A stretch of DNA of 64,000 nucleotides from Mastigamoeba balamuthi (GCA_902651635.1 CACRSC010000057.1:1-64000), one strand, 5' to 3'; counted from the stretch's first letter, positions 20,013-32,419 are shown. Program-made: numbers and translations. Notes: generated from the sequence alone by a model not told the origin.

Positions 20013-23000
20013 ATGGCCCTCGCACCTCTGGTGCTGTCCTTAATACTCTTGGCCGCCACCGCCCTGCCCGTGCGAGCTCTAGCCCCTCCTAGTGCCCCCG
20101 CCCGAATTTGCTTCTCCGGGTTTTCACTGTGCGGGCGTGTCGCAGAGGGCTGACGCCGCGCTGCTGCCGGCGTTCGACTGGGGCGCGTGCAGGCTGGCGG
20201 TGGCCAACACGACAGCGCGCGCCCCCAACGGGACTATTGTGATCGGCGTCGTGGACTCGATTGTCAGTCAGGACAACGTCAACGCACGCCCCTGCCGCTC
20301 CCTGCTGCCCTCTGCCCCAGACAGCGCGCTGCTTGGCCTCACTGCCCCCTCAGGAGGTGATGGCGATGTGCATGGCGCTGCAGGGCGCTGACCTGGGCGC
20401 AGGGCACAACGTGTCAATTGTTTTCTTCGACGACGAGAACTCAGTTGCGCAGACACTCCGCGAGGGCCCCGAGGGTCGCAATTGAACTCATCGGGGAGCG
20501 CTCGTGGGTCGTCACACGGGCACCGCAGGAAGACCGAGCGAGACCAGCGGCGGAGCTGATGGAGGGGTACCCGGTGGTGGGGGTGATCGGGAGCTTCACG
20601 AGCAGGATGTCGATGGCTCTGCAGAACGCGGGCCTCGCGGCATCGCGGATCCCTCAGGTGTCGCACGCCGCCACCAGTGCTCTGCTCAGCAACAAGACGC
20701 GCTTCCCGCACTTCCTCAGGACGCCTTCCACGGACGCTCTCACTGTGCGTTTTGATCGCGTCTTCTCCAGCTTCCATTACTCGCATTCTTCGGAGAAACG
20801 ACCCTCTTCGTCCCAATTGGGCGGACAATTTTGAACACGGGGACTCCAGGGTGAACGTAACATAGGGGGGGTCACTCGGGCAGTGGCCACACGAATTGGT
20901 GGACAATTGTGTGCGTTGTATCAAATGGTTTTGAGGAGACTAGTCTGGGCGCTCTTGGGCTCACGTCCCAACGAGCAATGCTACCGTGGCGACGGAAACT
21001 GATTGTCGGAGTGGCAACCACTCGCAGGCCTACGCGATGGTGATGACGTTTGCGCACTACGGCGTGACGCATATCGGTGTGATGGCCACGCTCGACTCCT
21101 ACGGCGAGAGCTCCGTGGCCGCTCTGAGCGAATACGCCCGCAGGATGGACCCCCCCATCAAGCTCGACACAATCCAGAACTACAGCTCGACGCTCTCCAT
21201 GCCAGAACAGGTCAACCTCAAGGTCCTCTGTCCCGCCCGCTGCCGTCTCTCAACTGACTCTGTCCGCGCTCTTCCCGCGGACGTGCAGATGTTCGAGCTC
21301 TATGCCACGCGCGCAGAGGCGTACGTGCTGTTCTGCACGACCCCGACGTGCCTGCCAGTGCTCGAGCAGGCCCGCGTTCTGAACATGCTGGCCAGGCCCA
21401 GCGTGTGGCTCGTCGGCGGGGGCGGCGCTGCGGTGAACTCGATCGACCTCTTCTCAAATTACTCGGGTACCAAGTCCCAACGCGACGACCCGCGGGCTCT
21501 CACCCCCTCGCAGACCTGGCGGCGGCCATCCGCGACAACACGGCCATCGTGACGTACTCGACGAGCCTGGGCAGCGGCCCCGTGCGATCGCAGTTCGAGG
21601 CGGACCTGCGGAAGTTCACCAGCAGCGGCAGCAGCGCCGTCTTCACGCCCTGGACGTACCTCGCCTACGACGCGGGCCTGGCCTATGCCTACGCCCTCCG
21701 CCAGGCACGGCAGCCCCGCGCATCTCCGCGCTCACTCGCTGGCGGTCTCCCCGCTGTGTGCCCCGCAGATGGTCGCGGACGGGCGGCAGCCCAGCGATCA
21801 CGAGGCGATGTTCGCGGCGCTGGTGGGCCTGCGCTTCACGGGCGCCACGGGGCCCGTCTCGTTCGACGCCAACGGCGACCGCTTCGCGACGATCACTCTG
21901 TCGACGTGGCTGCCCGACGCGCGGACGCTGACGGTCGTGGGCAACTGGTCCGTCGCCGGCGGCCTCGTCGTCGACCCGCGCCACGCGCCCTTCCGAGAGC
22001 GGAGCCCCGGCGGCGGGGGCGGCAGCAGCGTCGGGCCGCTGGTCGCCGCCCTCGTCGCGGGGTCCGCGGGCGTGGCGCTGGCGCTGGCCGTGGGCGTCGC
22101 GGCCTTCGTGGCCGTGCAGCACCGCACTCGCCGCCTCCTGCACAAGGTCCGCCCCGTCCTCCGCTCCGCGCGCTCCCCCGGTGCTGACGTGGCTCCCCCA
22201 GGCCGACGTGGAGACGCGCAAGTCGCTGGTGCCTGCCAGGGAGATCGTGCTGGGCCCCGAGGTCGGCCGCGGGCTCAGGGGCGCGGTGTACAAGTGCGTC
22301 AGTCCGCTGACACCCTCCGGATCGCCGTGACTGACGTGGCGGCGGCGCTTGCCCGCAGGGCGACGTGGCGAGGGACGCAGGTCTCGGCCAAGGTCATACC
22401 GCGGGGCAGGGAGTCCCCGGTGACGCACGAGGAGCTCGCGCACGAGGTCGGCCTGCTCATGTGCGCCGCCCGCTGCTCATCTCTCGAAGGCTCCTGACGC
22501 CCGCACAGGTCCCTGCGTCACCCCAACGTGCTGCTCTTCATGTGCTACTCGCGCTGCAGGGACAAGTTCATCGTCGTAACAGGTATGCGCGCCACGGGCC
22601 ACGCGGGAGAGCGCGTTCTCACCCCCTGGGGACTCACGTACGTGACGGGCAGAGTACATGCCCGCGGGGTCGCTGACGGCTGTCTTGGCCGACGAGGAGA
22701 ACCCGCTGGGCCTGCGGACGCGGCTGCAGATACTCAAGGACGTGTGCTCGGGGATGGCGTACCTGCACTCGTACAGGCCCTGCATCCTGCACTGCGACCT
22801 CAAGAGCTCCAACATCATGGTGCTCCCCTCTCCCACCGCGCCTGCCACCGGCACTCACGCACCAACGAACGGAGCAGCTGGGGGCCAACATGCAGGCCAA
22901 GGTGTGCGACTTTGGCCTGGCCGTGTTCACGCGGAGGGGCGACAAGCAGCCCGGGGTGGGGGCCAACGCCGACGCTGGGGGCCTTCTGTGGACGGCGCCA

Positions 23001-24496
23001 GAGGTCCTGCGAGGGGGGCAGTTCACGACCATGAGCGACGTGTACGCGTTCGGCATCGTGGTCTGGGAGGCCATCACGTGCAGGACGCCGTACAAGGGCC
23101 TGGACCCCGCGGCTGTTGTGCGGAGGGTCGCGGACGAGGGGCTCAGGCCCGACTGCTCCGACTCGCGCTTCGAGAACGTGAAGCCTCTGGCCGGCGTGAT
23201 GGAGCTCTGCTGGAGCCAGGAGCCGAGGTCACATTCATCTCCGCCGCCTCGCAGGGCCGTTCTGACACTCAATTGCCTTCAGTTCGCGACCAGACTTCGT
23301 TCAACTACGAAGAAATCTGGAGAAGAGCGGAGAGGCGATGGAGGACCAACTGGTATGCCCCAGTGTGCGCGCGAGAGGTTCTAAAACGGCCCCGGCGCAG
23401 AGGAGAGACAGCGGAGAGAGCAAAGCCTCCAAGGCGGCGGCCTACCCTCGAGGGCGAATCGCACTCATGTTCACAGGTTCGCCCGTCTTTCTTTCTCATC
23501 TCAACGACTCTCTGGCCACTCGGACAGACATCCAGCAGTCGACTGAGCTCTGGGAGTCGAGCCCGCTGGTCATGAAGAAGGCGCTGTACCTGCACCACAG
23601 CATCATGCGGGCTGCCATACGCAGGTGGAACGGCTCAGAAGTCAAGACAGAAGGTACGAGTTCCCCACCAGCACAGATCGGTCTTGACTTGGGCGGGGGC
23701 GCCCCCGCAGGCGACGTGTTCATGATCGCGTTCCACTGCGCGACAGACGCCGTGTGCTTTGCCGCAGAGGCTCAGACACACTTGGCGCGCGCGAATTGGG
23801 ACCCAGAGCTCCTGACGCACGAGGCCTGCGCCGTCATCAAGAGAGGCACCACCATTCCCCTCAAGCGCCGCCATCGGAGCTCACGAGCGCTGCTGCTCCC
23901 TCGAACACAACAGCGGACGACTCGATAATGTTCCGGGGCCTACGGGTGCGGATGGGAATACACGTCGGCGCCCCGGACCTCGAGGACTCGTCAGAGGCGG
24001 GGAACTTCCCCAGCAAGAGGCACCTCGACTACATCGGGCCCGACGTCAACAAGGCCGCCCGCGTCGCGGCATCAGCCAAGGTGCCGCCCACCTCTCCTCG
24101 CAGTGCCCCGCTCGCCCAGCACCGCTGACATGCGTGGGGCCCTCGCACTCGCAGGGAGGACAGATCCTGATGAGCTCGTCCGCGCAGACCGAGATCGAGT
24201 TGAACCAGACCAAGGTGGCCCAGTACGGGGAGCTGCGGCTGGTGGGCACCAAGGTGTTCAAGGGCATCGCCAAGCCCGAGGTGGTCTACGAGTTTGTCGT
24301 CGCCAACCTCGAGAGGGACTTCGAGCCCCCCGAGCCCCCGCGGAGCGCCGTGCTGTCGATGAACCTGCCGTGCTCCGCGGAGCAGACGCTGCAGGCAACC
24401 AGCGTGTCGGAGCTGCCGGACACAGTCATTGTACACGCCTTTGCTTTGATGCGCAAGCTGACACAGCCAGCGCAGGAATGCAACAACCAACTGTGA
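20013..24496 (+). CDS. Receptor A: PBP1-like sensor, TKL kinase, adenylyl cyclase
   Basis: Signal peptide at the start (MALAPLVLSLILLAATALP). A periplasmic-binding type 1 (LIVBP-like) sensor spans about 20165-21970, for example LAVANTTARAP, GYPVVGVIGSFTSRMS and VNSIDLFSN. One membrane span lies at about 22027-22115. The kinase runs about 22190-23225: Gly loop GRGLRGAV, Lys in VSAKVI, catalytic loop HCDLKSSN, DFGLA and TAPEVL, so it looks active. The class III cyclase follows, with LMFT-DIQQSTELWE split by an intron, KTEGDVFMIAF, LDYIGPDVNKAAR and GGQILMSS. The Lys in VKTEGD and the Asp in LDYIG sit where adenylyl cyclases carry their adenine-selecting pair. Many short introns occur, one with a GC donor (21705-21768). 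A one-base frame change near 20470 is not explained by a splice. A tandem paralogue follows. Confidence 0.8.
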
Positions 24497-25029
24497 GGAC
24501 AACAGAATAGTCTCCGTTGGTCTCGCGCCAGTAAGTTACGCCATGTGAAGCTTCAATTCCAGATAGACGGAGTGAACAAGAAGAGAATCAAAGTGGCTTT
24601 ATTTCAAATGGGTACCAGCGCAGCACAAACAAAAAGGGTCTAGCTAACCAGCAAATGAAAAACACAGTCCATGGCTCCGCCAAGCTGATCTCGCTTGAGA
24701 CGGCTCCCTTGATTCCTCACCGCTTGAGACCCCCATTTGGAGAAGGCAAAACGGCTCGGAGACAATTCCTATGTTCCTTTTGCTTCAGGATAAACGCACG
24801 GCTCTCACCCCACATTATCCGCATCAGAGCGGCGCACAGGATACCACGCCCGATCCACAGCGCGGGATGGGGGAGGGTTCCGCTTACTGCACTCACCGCC
24901 AGCGCGATCAACGCCTGTCCACCGAAATGCGGGGAAAAGCAGTGCGACAGATCCGCGAAATAGAACACGCACGCCACAAATAGGGCAACGGATCACTGCG
25001 CCTCCTGGAACCTCCGCCCCCGCCCGCCG
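24497..25029. promoter_or_regulatory. Spacer between tandem receptor genes
   Basis: This holds the 3' flank of receptor A and the promoter of receptor B. The string cacaaatagggcaa (24976-24989) lies about 41 bases before the start codon at 25030. It shares a 12-base core, caaatagggcaa, with the receptor A promoter, in otherwise diverged DNA. Confidence 0.45.
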
Positions 25030-28000
25030 ATGGTCCTCGCACCGCTGCTTCTGCTTTTCTGTGCGGTGCGCCCGCCGCCCTTTGGCCCTCTGCGCTCCAT
25101 CGGCGCATAAAAGTGCTCACTTCTCGAGGGGCCATCGCTGCGCGGGGCAGACGGCGCTGCTGGCGGGAGCGCTGCCGGCGTTCGACTGGGGCGCGTGCAG
25201 GCTGGCGGTGGCCAACACGACAGCGCGCGCCCCCGTCGGGACTATTGCGATCGGCGTCGTGGACTCGATTGTCAGTCAGGACAACGTCAACGCACGCCCC
25301 TGCCGCTCCCTGCTGCCCTCTGCCCCAGACAGCGCGCTGCTTGGCCTCACTGCCCCCTCAGGAGGTGATGGCGATGTGCATGGCGCTGCAGGGCGCTGAC
25401 CTGGGCGCAGGGCACAACGTGTCAATTGTTTTCTTCGACGACGAGAACTCAGTTGCGCAGACACTCCGCGAGGGCCCCGAGGGTCGCAATTGAACTCATC
25501 GGGGAGCGCTCGTGGGTCGTCACACGGGCACCGCAGGAAGACAGAGCGAGGCCAGCGGCGGAGCTGATGGAGGGGTACCCGGTGGTGGGGGTGATCGGGA
25601 GCTTCACGAGCAGGATGTCGATGGCGCTGCAGGACGCGGGCCTCGCGGCATCGCGGATCCCGCAGGTCTCGCACGCGGCCACGAGCCCCTTGCTAAGCGA
25701 CAAGACACGCTTCCCGCATTTCCTCAGGACGCCTGCCACCGACACCATAACCGTGCGTCTCCGGTCTCCGGCCGATGGCTGTTCCGCTCGCTGCTCACTC
25801 CTCCCTCTGAGCTCACCTCCCGATGCCCATTCCTGCATCGTCTGCTGCACCGACTGATCAGCTATGCTCTCAGACCTACGCGATGGTGGTGATGCTGTCG
25901 CGCTACAACGTGAAGAGGATCGCTGTGATGGGCACCAAGGACGGCTACGGCGAGGGGGCCGCCGACCAGCTGACCGCGTACGCCGAGCGGGCCAGCCCCC
26001 CTATCGAAGTGGTTACGACAGTGTTCTTCAGTCCCACGCTGTCAGAGCCAGACCAGGTCTCCCAACAGGTCCGCACACTCTTCCCGTGGAGCCCTCGCAT
26101 GCCTGCAATTGATCTCCGCGCCCCAGCTGTTCGATATGGTGGCCGCGCAGGCGCAGGCGTTTGTTCTGTTCTGCACATCCCCGACGTGCGTGCCGGTGCT
26201 CGAGCAGGCCCACGCGATGAACCTGCTGACAAAGCCCCGCGTGTGGATACTTGGCGCCGCCGTGGACTCGCTCGACCTGATCGCCACGCAGTCGCCCAGT
26301 GCGAGCCACACACAATAGACACCACGACAGCCCCGCCCGTCTAACAGCGCCACGCAGGCCTCGCGGAAGTCATCGGTGACAACACGACCATCGTGGTGTT
26401 CTCCACAAGTCTGGGAAGCGGCCCCGTGCACACGCAGTTCGAGGAGGACCTGCGGAAGTTCACAAACCGGAGCTCTTTCTCCCTCTGGACTTATTTCGCC
26501 TACGACGCCGCCCTGGCCTACGTCTACGCCCTCCGCAAGGCACACAGGCCTCTCCGCAGCCCCCTTGCACCCTCTCCCCTCCCTGTCTCGGCCCTCAGCT
26601 CACAGCGGCCCCCGTGAGCTCCCGCAGGTCATCGAGGAGAAGCGGCAACCCAGAGACCACGAGGCGCTGTATGCGGCGCTGGTGGGCCTGCGCTTCACGG
26701 GCGCCACGGGGTCCGTTTCGTTCGACGCCAACGGCGACCGCTTCACGACGATCACGCTGTCGACGTGGCTGCCCGACGCGCGGACGCTGACGGTCGTGGG
26801 CAACTGGTCCGTCGCCGGCGGCCTCGTTGTAGACCCGCGCTACACGCTCTTACCGGAGAAGAGGCCTGGGGGCGGCGCTCGGAGAGGCCTGACGCCCCTG
26901 CTGATGGGCCTCATCGCGGGGTCCGTGGGAGTGGGCCTCGCGCTGGCTGCCGGAGTCGCCGCCGCCGCGGTCATACAGCGCAGGACGAAGAGAATCGCGA
27001 AAAAGGTTGTGGACGCACAAATCATTTGATTTCGATCATCTGACCGATTTCCCGGGCGTCCAGCTCTACTGGGAGACGCACCAGGCCCTGGTGCCATCGG
27101 AGGAGATCGTGCTGGGCACAGAGGTCGGACACGGGTACTTCGGCGCAGTCTACAAGTGGGACACTGCTCGCCCGACAGCTCTCCAGCCGCCCTGACGCAC
27201 AGCACGCAGGGCAACATGGCGGGGGACGCAGGTCTCTGCGAAGGCCATCCCGGACAGCAGCGTCGCGCGGCGCACAATCGGCGAGCTCGCCCACCAGGTC
27301 GGAGCCTTGATGTGCGCTTGAGGGACATTTGGGGGCAGCCGCTCCTCTGCGCAGCCAACAGCCCCGCGCGTGTGCTGGCCGCACAGGTCGGTGAGACACC
27401 CCAACGTGCTGCTCTTCATGTGCTACTCGTACGACAACAGCAGGCTGATCATTGTCACGGGTGGGTACCCCAGCGCCCTTGAAAGAGCCCGTGCGGTACA
27501 GTTCTCACCCTGCGGCCCTCCACGCTGGCAGAGTACATGCCTGCGGGGTCGCTGATGGACGTGCTGGCAGACGAGACACAGCCACTGAACCTGCGGACGC
27601 GGCTGCAGATACTCAAGGACGTGTGCTCGGGGATGGCCTACCTGCACTCGTACAGGCCCTGCATCCTGCACTGCGACCTCAAGAGCTCCAACATCATGGT
27701 CCACGCCTCTCACGCTGATCTGGGCTGCTCCTGACACCCCCACGCCAATGCAGCTGGGGGCCAACATGCAGGCCAAGGTTTCAGACTTTGGCCTGGCCGT
27801 GTTCACGCACAAGGCCACGACGCCCCTGGGCGTTGGCGCCAACGTCAACGCGGGGAGCACGTACTGGACGGCGCCAGAGGTGCTGGGGGGAGGGCCGTTC
27901 TCGACCAAGAGCGACGTATACTCGTTCGGCATCGTCGTGTGGGAGACGCTCACGCGCAAGGTGCCGTACGGGGAGCTGAACCCCCTCGCCGTGGTGCGGA

Positions 28001-29401
28001 GGGTCGTCGTGGAGAGCCTGCGACCAGACTGCTCCGACCCGCTGTTCCAGCAGGTGAAGCCCCTGACCAGCGCGATGGAGCTCTGCTGGAGCCAAGAGCC
28101 GAGGTCGTTTCCCCCCCCCCCCGCCTATGCAGCAAACGACGTCTGACGTGCAATGCGCCCTCAGTGCTCGCCCGGCCTTTGTCCGTGTTGTCGACCTGCT
28201 GGAGGGCTGCACAGAGGCGATGGCCGACCAGCTGGTGAGCTTCCTGCGTCTGCGAGAGATGCCACTCACGCGATGGCCTCTGCACAGAAAGGAGACAACG
28301 ACTGCAGAGTGAGCAGAGTGGTGTATCCACGAGGGCGACTTGCACTTATGTTCACCGGTGCGATTAGCAGACCGCAACTGCAACCCACGCTAACTGATCG
28401 ACTGGCCGAGCCAGACATCCAGCAGTCGACGGAGTTATGGGAGGAGTGCCCTGTTGTGATGAAGAGAGCGCTGTACCTGCACCACAGAATCATGAGGTCC
28501 ACGCTGCAGAAGTGGAATGGCGCCGAGGTCAAGACAGAAGGTTCGCTGTCCATGAACTAGTCTCCGCTGTGCGCCCGCTGACCTTGTGCCTTAGGCGACG
28601 TGTTCATGATCGCATTCCAGAGCACTGTGGACGCCGTGTGCTTCGCGGCAGAGGCTCAGACACGATTGGCATCCGCGAGCTGGGACCCGGAGCTTCTGGC
28701 CCACGAGGCCTGTGCCGTTGTCGCCAGAGGCACGCATTCCACTCATGTGCCGTACTCACAAGGAGCCCTCACAGCCGACGACTCCATTGTGTTCCGCGGC
28801 CTGCGGGTGCGGATGGGAATACACGTCGGAGAGCCTGAGGTCGACGACTCCTCAGAGGCGAGCTTTTCGTGCAGAAGGTACCTCGACTACATCGGGCCAG
28901 ACGTCAACAAGGCTGCTCGACTATCCGCAGCTGCTCACGTAACGCATTCCCTCCTCTCAGCAGCGCCTCTCACAGGCAGGCTCTCAGGGAGGACAAATTC
29001 TGCTGAGTTCAGCTGCGCAGGAGGATGTCGAATTAAACAACAGCAAGGTGGCACAGTTCGGGACAGTCCGCAGGGTGGGCTCTGTGATGTTCAAGGGCAT
29101 CGCCAACCCAGAGGTCATCTACGAGTTTGTGGTGGCTAATCTCGAGAGGGACTTCCGGGCTCCAGACACTCAGAAGAGCATCTGGTCTGTGAACGTCCAG
29201 TGCCCAGCAGACCAAGTGGCCCAGAAGACCAGTGTACCAGAGCGACCAGATACAGTCAGTGTACAATCGCCATCGTGTGATCGATTCTCACTTTCCTTAG
29301 GAATGCCAAAACGCCCTGTGAGATTGGACAGAAGCTGTTTTTCGCAGTGCAGCATAGGAATACAACCAAGTATGAAAAAGACTAACCTTGATCGTCTCTA
29401 A
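25030..29401 (+). CDS. Receptor B: PBP1-like sensor, TKL kinase, adenylyl cyclase
   Basis: Tandem paralogue of receptor A with the same exon order. Signal peptide begins MVLAPLLLLFCAV. The sensor spans about 25172-26830 and the membrane span (LLMGLIAGSVGVGLALAAGV) about 26893-26980. The kinase runs about 27060-28110 with Gly loop GHGYFGAV, VSAKAI, HCDLKSSN, DFGLA and TAPEVL. The cyclase has DIQQSTELWEE, VKTEGDVFMIAF, YLDYIGPDVNKAAR and GGQILLSS, again with Lys and Asp at the adenine-selecting positions. The GC-donor intron is kept (26540-26627), as is the one-base frame change seen in A. Parts are almost identical to A while the rest has drifted, which points to gene conversion. The last few dozen residues differ from A and the stop is less certain. 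Confidence 0.78.
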
Positions 29402-30026
29402 ATTACACTTGTTTGCTTCATTTTCTGGGTTAAGTAATGCGCTGTATTGCTATTGTAAACTGAATGGCGGTTTATTCTGTCCTTAGAGCAGGTAGTTTTA
29501 GTACGGGGGTCCTACACCTTCACGTGATTGCTGACAGCATTTGGAAGAAGGAACCGTTGCTTAGTTGCTCTGCTTTGGGGAAGCATCGAACAGCAGGCCA
29601 GCAGTGGCTGTCACTAGAGCACGCGGGCCACAGCAGGAGAAGGACAGCGTGGCCAGACACTCGCCATCAAGCGCAGTGGAGTGTGCGATCGTGAAGAGCA
29701 GCCATGGCTGCGTGCTGATGCAGCAGACCCAAAAGCCAGCGCCTACTCCTGTGGCCCCACGCAAGGACACCACAACCCCAAGACGACAGACAGCGCTCCC
29801 AGACGCCGGAGGGCAGGGGAGCGCAACGCCACAAGAGGACCGCGCGGGCTGGTACAAAAGACAGAGGGCAGGGCCTCCCCTTTGTTGTGTCTCAGTGTGC
29901 TGCGCCCACACGGCAGCGCCGGCGACGGCAGCCCTGCGTCCTCCACGAAGCTGTAAAAACAAAGTCCCTCAGAAGCCCCGGGCCGAGGGCTGGGCGGGGG
30001 GGGCGTCTCGGGGGGCCCAGCGCCTG
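29402..30026. other. Convergent intergenic region, nothing recognised
   Basis: Lies between the 3' ends of receptor B and the minus-strand VWA gene. No gene, RNA or repeat recognised; long frames here are antisense or GC-rich chance frames. Confidence 0.3.
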
Positions 30027-32276
30027 CTATTGCCTCGGCGTTGGCGCGCGCACGGCCGGGGGCACGACGACCACCGCGCCGGCAGCGGGCGCAGCGGCGT
30101 CGTCGTCGAGCCTGGGCGACTGCAGGGTCCTGGCGGCCGACGACCAGCCCTTCATCGAGAAGATGACCTGCGCCGTCTCGTCGTCCCTCTGCCGGCACCT
30201 GCGCAGCCACCGCGTGAGCTGCTGCCCAAGTCCTCTCGGGAGAGAGAGATAGAGAGAGAAAGAGAGGGAGAGGAAGAGAGGAAGAGAGAGGAAGGAGAGA
30301 GGAAGAGGCGTGCCTGGCCTCGGCCTTGTGTTTCCTCATCCTGCGCGGGGGGTCCGACCCCCTGGGCGACGAGCCGTCCGAGTGCACCTGCTGCTGCTGC
30401 TGGAGCAGCTCGGGGCCCTCGGCGGCTGGAGGGGCCGGCGAGGCGCCGCGGCTGCCGGGCTCCGGGGCGTCGTCCTCGTCGTCCTCCTCCTCGTCGCTGA
30501 GCGCGAGGCCCGCGCGGCGCTCGCGGCGTTTGGCGTGGCGGAGGGCCTTGTCGAGCTGCGAGGCCTCGCTCTTCCAGGCGGCGTAGGCCAGCAGGCTCTG
30601 CTCGCCGTGGACGACCTGCTTCATGAGCTGCTTGTGCGCAAACGCCTCTGCGCGCGCCTGCGAGTAGTCGCCGTCGGCCGCCAGCTGCGCGGCCCGCTGC
30701 GCCGCCCGCGTGCCCAGGACGGCGACGTCGGCCCTGCGCTCGGCCTCCTCGCGCCGCGTCGTCAGCGGCTGCATGCGCGTCGTCACGCGGAGGCACGCGG
30801 CGCCGTCGCCGACGCGCCTGTAGCGGACCTGCACCTGGAAGGGCACCTCCGCGAGCGCGGGGGCCGCGGCGACGACGTCGCGGCGGACGCCGAACTGGAA
30901 GGTGACCTCGCTGGCCGTCGTGGCGTTGCCGACGTCGCGGACGCAGCGCTCGACGCCGCCGGCAGACTCGAGGGCCTCGGGGGGCTCGAGGCGGAAGCGC
31001 AGGGCCCTGTGGAGGACCATGCGCGCCTCGACGTGCGTGGCGACGACGCCCTCGCTGAGGATCGACGAGAACTCGTCGCTGAGGCGCAGCGGGTCGACGA
31101 TGGTCACGTGGCCGCGCGTCTGCGAGGCCACGGCGCCGAGGTCCTCGAGCCTGCAGTCGCTGCCGCGGATGCTGACGACGCTGACGCTCACGCCGCTGCG
31201 CACCGCGAGGCCCGCGGCCCGCGAGAAGAACTGCGCGGCCTCTGCGCGCTCCGCGTCGGTCGCCGCCTCGAGCGACCCGAGCCCGACGTTGGCCAGCCCG
31301 TCGGTGCAGATCAGCACGCGGCTGCCGCGCGCGCGGCCGGCCAGCGCGATGCCCGCGAGCAGCGCGGGGCCCAGCGCCGTCTGCCCGCCCTCCTCGAGGC
31401 CCGCCAGCGCCCGCCCCAGCTGCTCGCGGGCCGCCCGCACGGGCGCCGCGAGCCCCGCGTACGACGCGGCCGCAGAGACGACGGCCTCCCACGAGCGCAG
31501 CGCGTCGCCCGCGATGACCAGCGCGCCGCCCGGGGCGCCGTCGCCCAGCACGACGACGTCGCTGGCGAAGGCGACGAGGCCCACGCGGGCGTCGGGCGAC
31601 GACGCGCTCAGCTGCTGCAGCTGCGCCTCCACGGCCGCCCGCACGCACTGCAGCCGCGAGACGAACACGGGCGGGCCCCCGCCGGCGTCGCCCGGGGCCG
31701 CGCCGGGGCCCGGGGCCGCGGGCAGCAGCAGCGCGCGGGCCGTGTGGCCGGCGACTTCGGTCGTGACGCTCATCGACCCGCTCACGTCCACGCAGAAGAC
31801 CACCGTCCGCTCCCCGGCAGGCGGCGGCGTCAGGGGCCGCGGGGAGACGGCCGGAGGGGCGCCGGGGGCCAAGGGGGCCGCGCCAGGGGCCGGGGGGGCC
31901 GGAGGGGCCCCGGGGGGCGGCGAGGCCGCGGGGTCCACGTAGTCGACCGACTCGCACTGCGGCAGCTCGGCCGCGTCGACGCTCACGATGTTCTCGTGGN
32001 CCGTCGAGGGGGGGGGGGGCGTATCGCGCAGATATTTTCCGTAGATACGCAGGAGATATTTCAGGGGGAGAATCTCCGCGGCTGCGCTGGGGGGCTGGCG
32101 GAGGGGGCGCACGTGTCGGCCTTGCGGACGCGGACGGTGCGGCGGGAGGCGGCGTCGTCGTCGTCGGGGAGGGATGCGGGGGCGTTGTCCTCGCAGCCCG
32201 AGTAGCAGCAGCGGCCCGTGTCGGCGTCCTCCTCCTCCGAGGCCGCCGCCAGGCAGTACGCTGACGCAAAGTCCAT
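30027..32276 (-). CDS. VWA-domain protein
   Basis: First exon at 32276 begins MDFASAYCLAAASEEED; its end is in an intron near 32000-32090. The main exon has a Pro-rich stretch and then a von Willebrand A domain: VVFCVDVSGSMS (metal-site DxSxS), LQCVRAAVEAQL, VGLVAFASDVVVLGDG, GGQTALGPA (the Thr) and ICTDGLANVG (the Asp), so the metal site looks whole. A beta-rich region and a helical tail (AAQLAADGDYSQARAEAF) follow, then an acidic segment and poly-Q. The last exon reads LTRWLRRCRQRDD to PTPRQ; a donor at CAG|GTGCAC near 30391 fits its phase. A single N at 32000 obscures one splice acceptor. Related VWA proteins occur in amoebae and other protists. The partner and role are unknown. Confidence 0.7.
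30228..30310. repeat. GA/CT microsatellite in VWA gene intron
   Basis: A run of gagaga, gaaga and gagagg strings, pyrimidine-rich on the coding (minus) strand just before the last exon. It may double as the polypyrimidine tract for splicing. Confidence 0.8.
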
Positions 32277-32419
32277 CCTCCCCTGCCCTGCCGCGCTCTC
32301 CGCTGCTCTGTGTGCTGTGCTGTGCCTGCTGGGCCGCTCTGCGAAAAGTGAATAAGCGGGTCTCAACCGATTTCGGCCTTTGCCCTCTTTGGGGAACCCG
32401 CGGAGATACGCACGGCATT

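Noticed and set aside
30316-30391. GC-AG donor at the VWA last intron (AG followed by gcacgc near 30310)
   Set aside because: Its phase does not match the last exon, while the GT donor near 30391 does.
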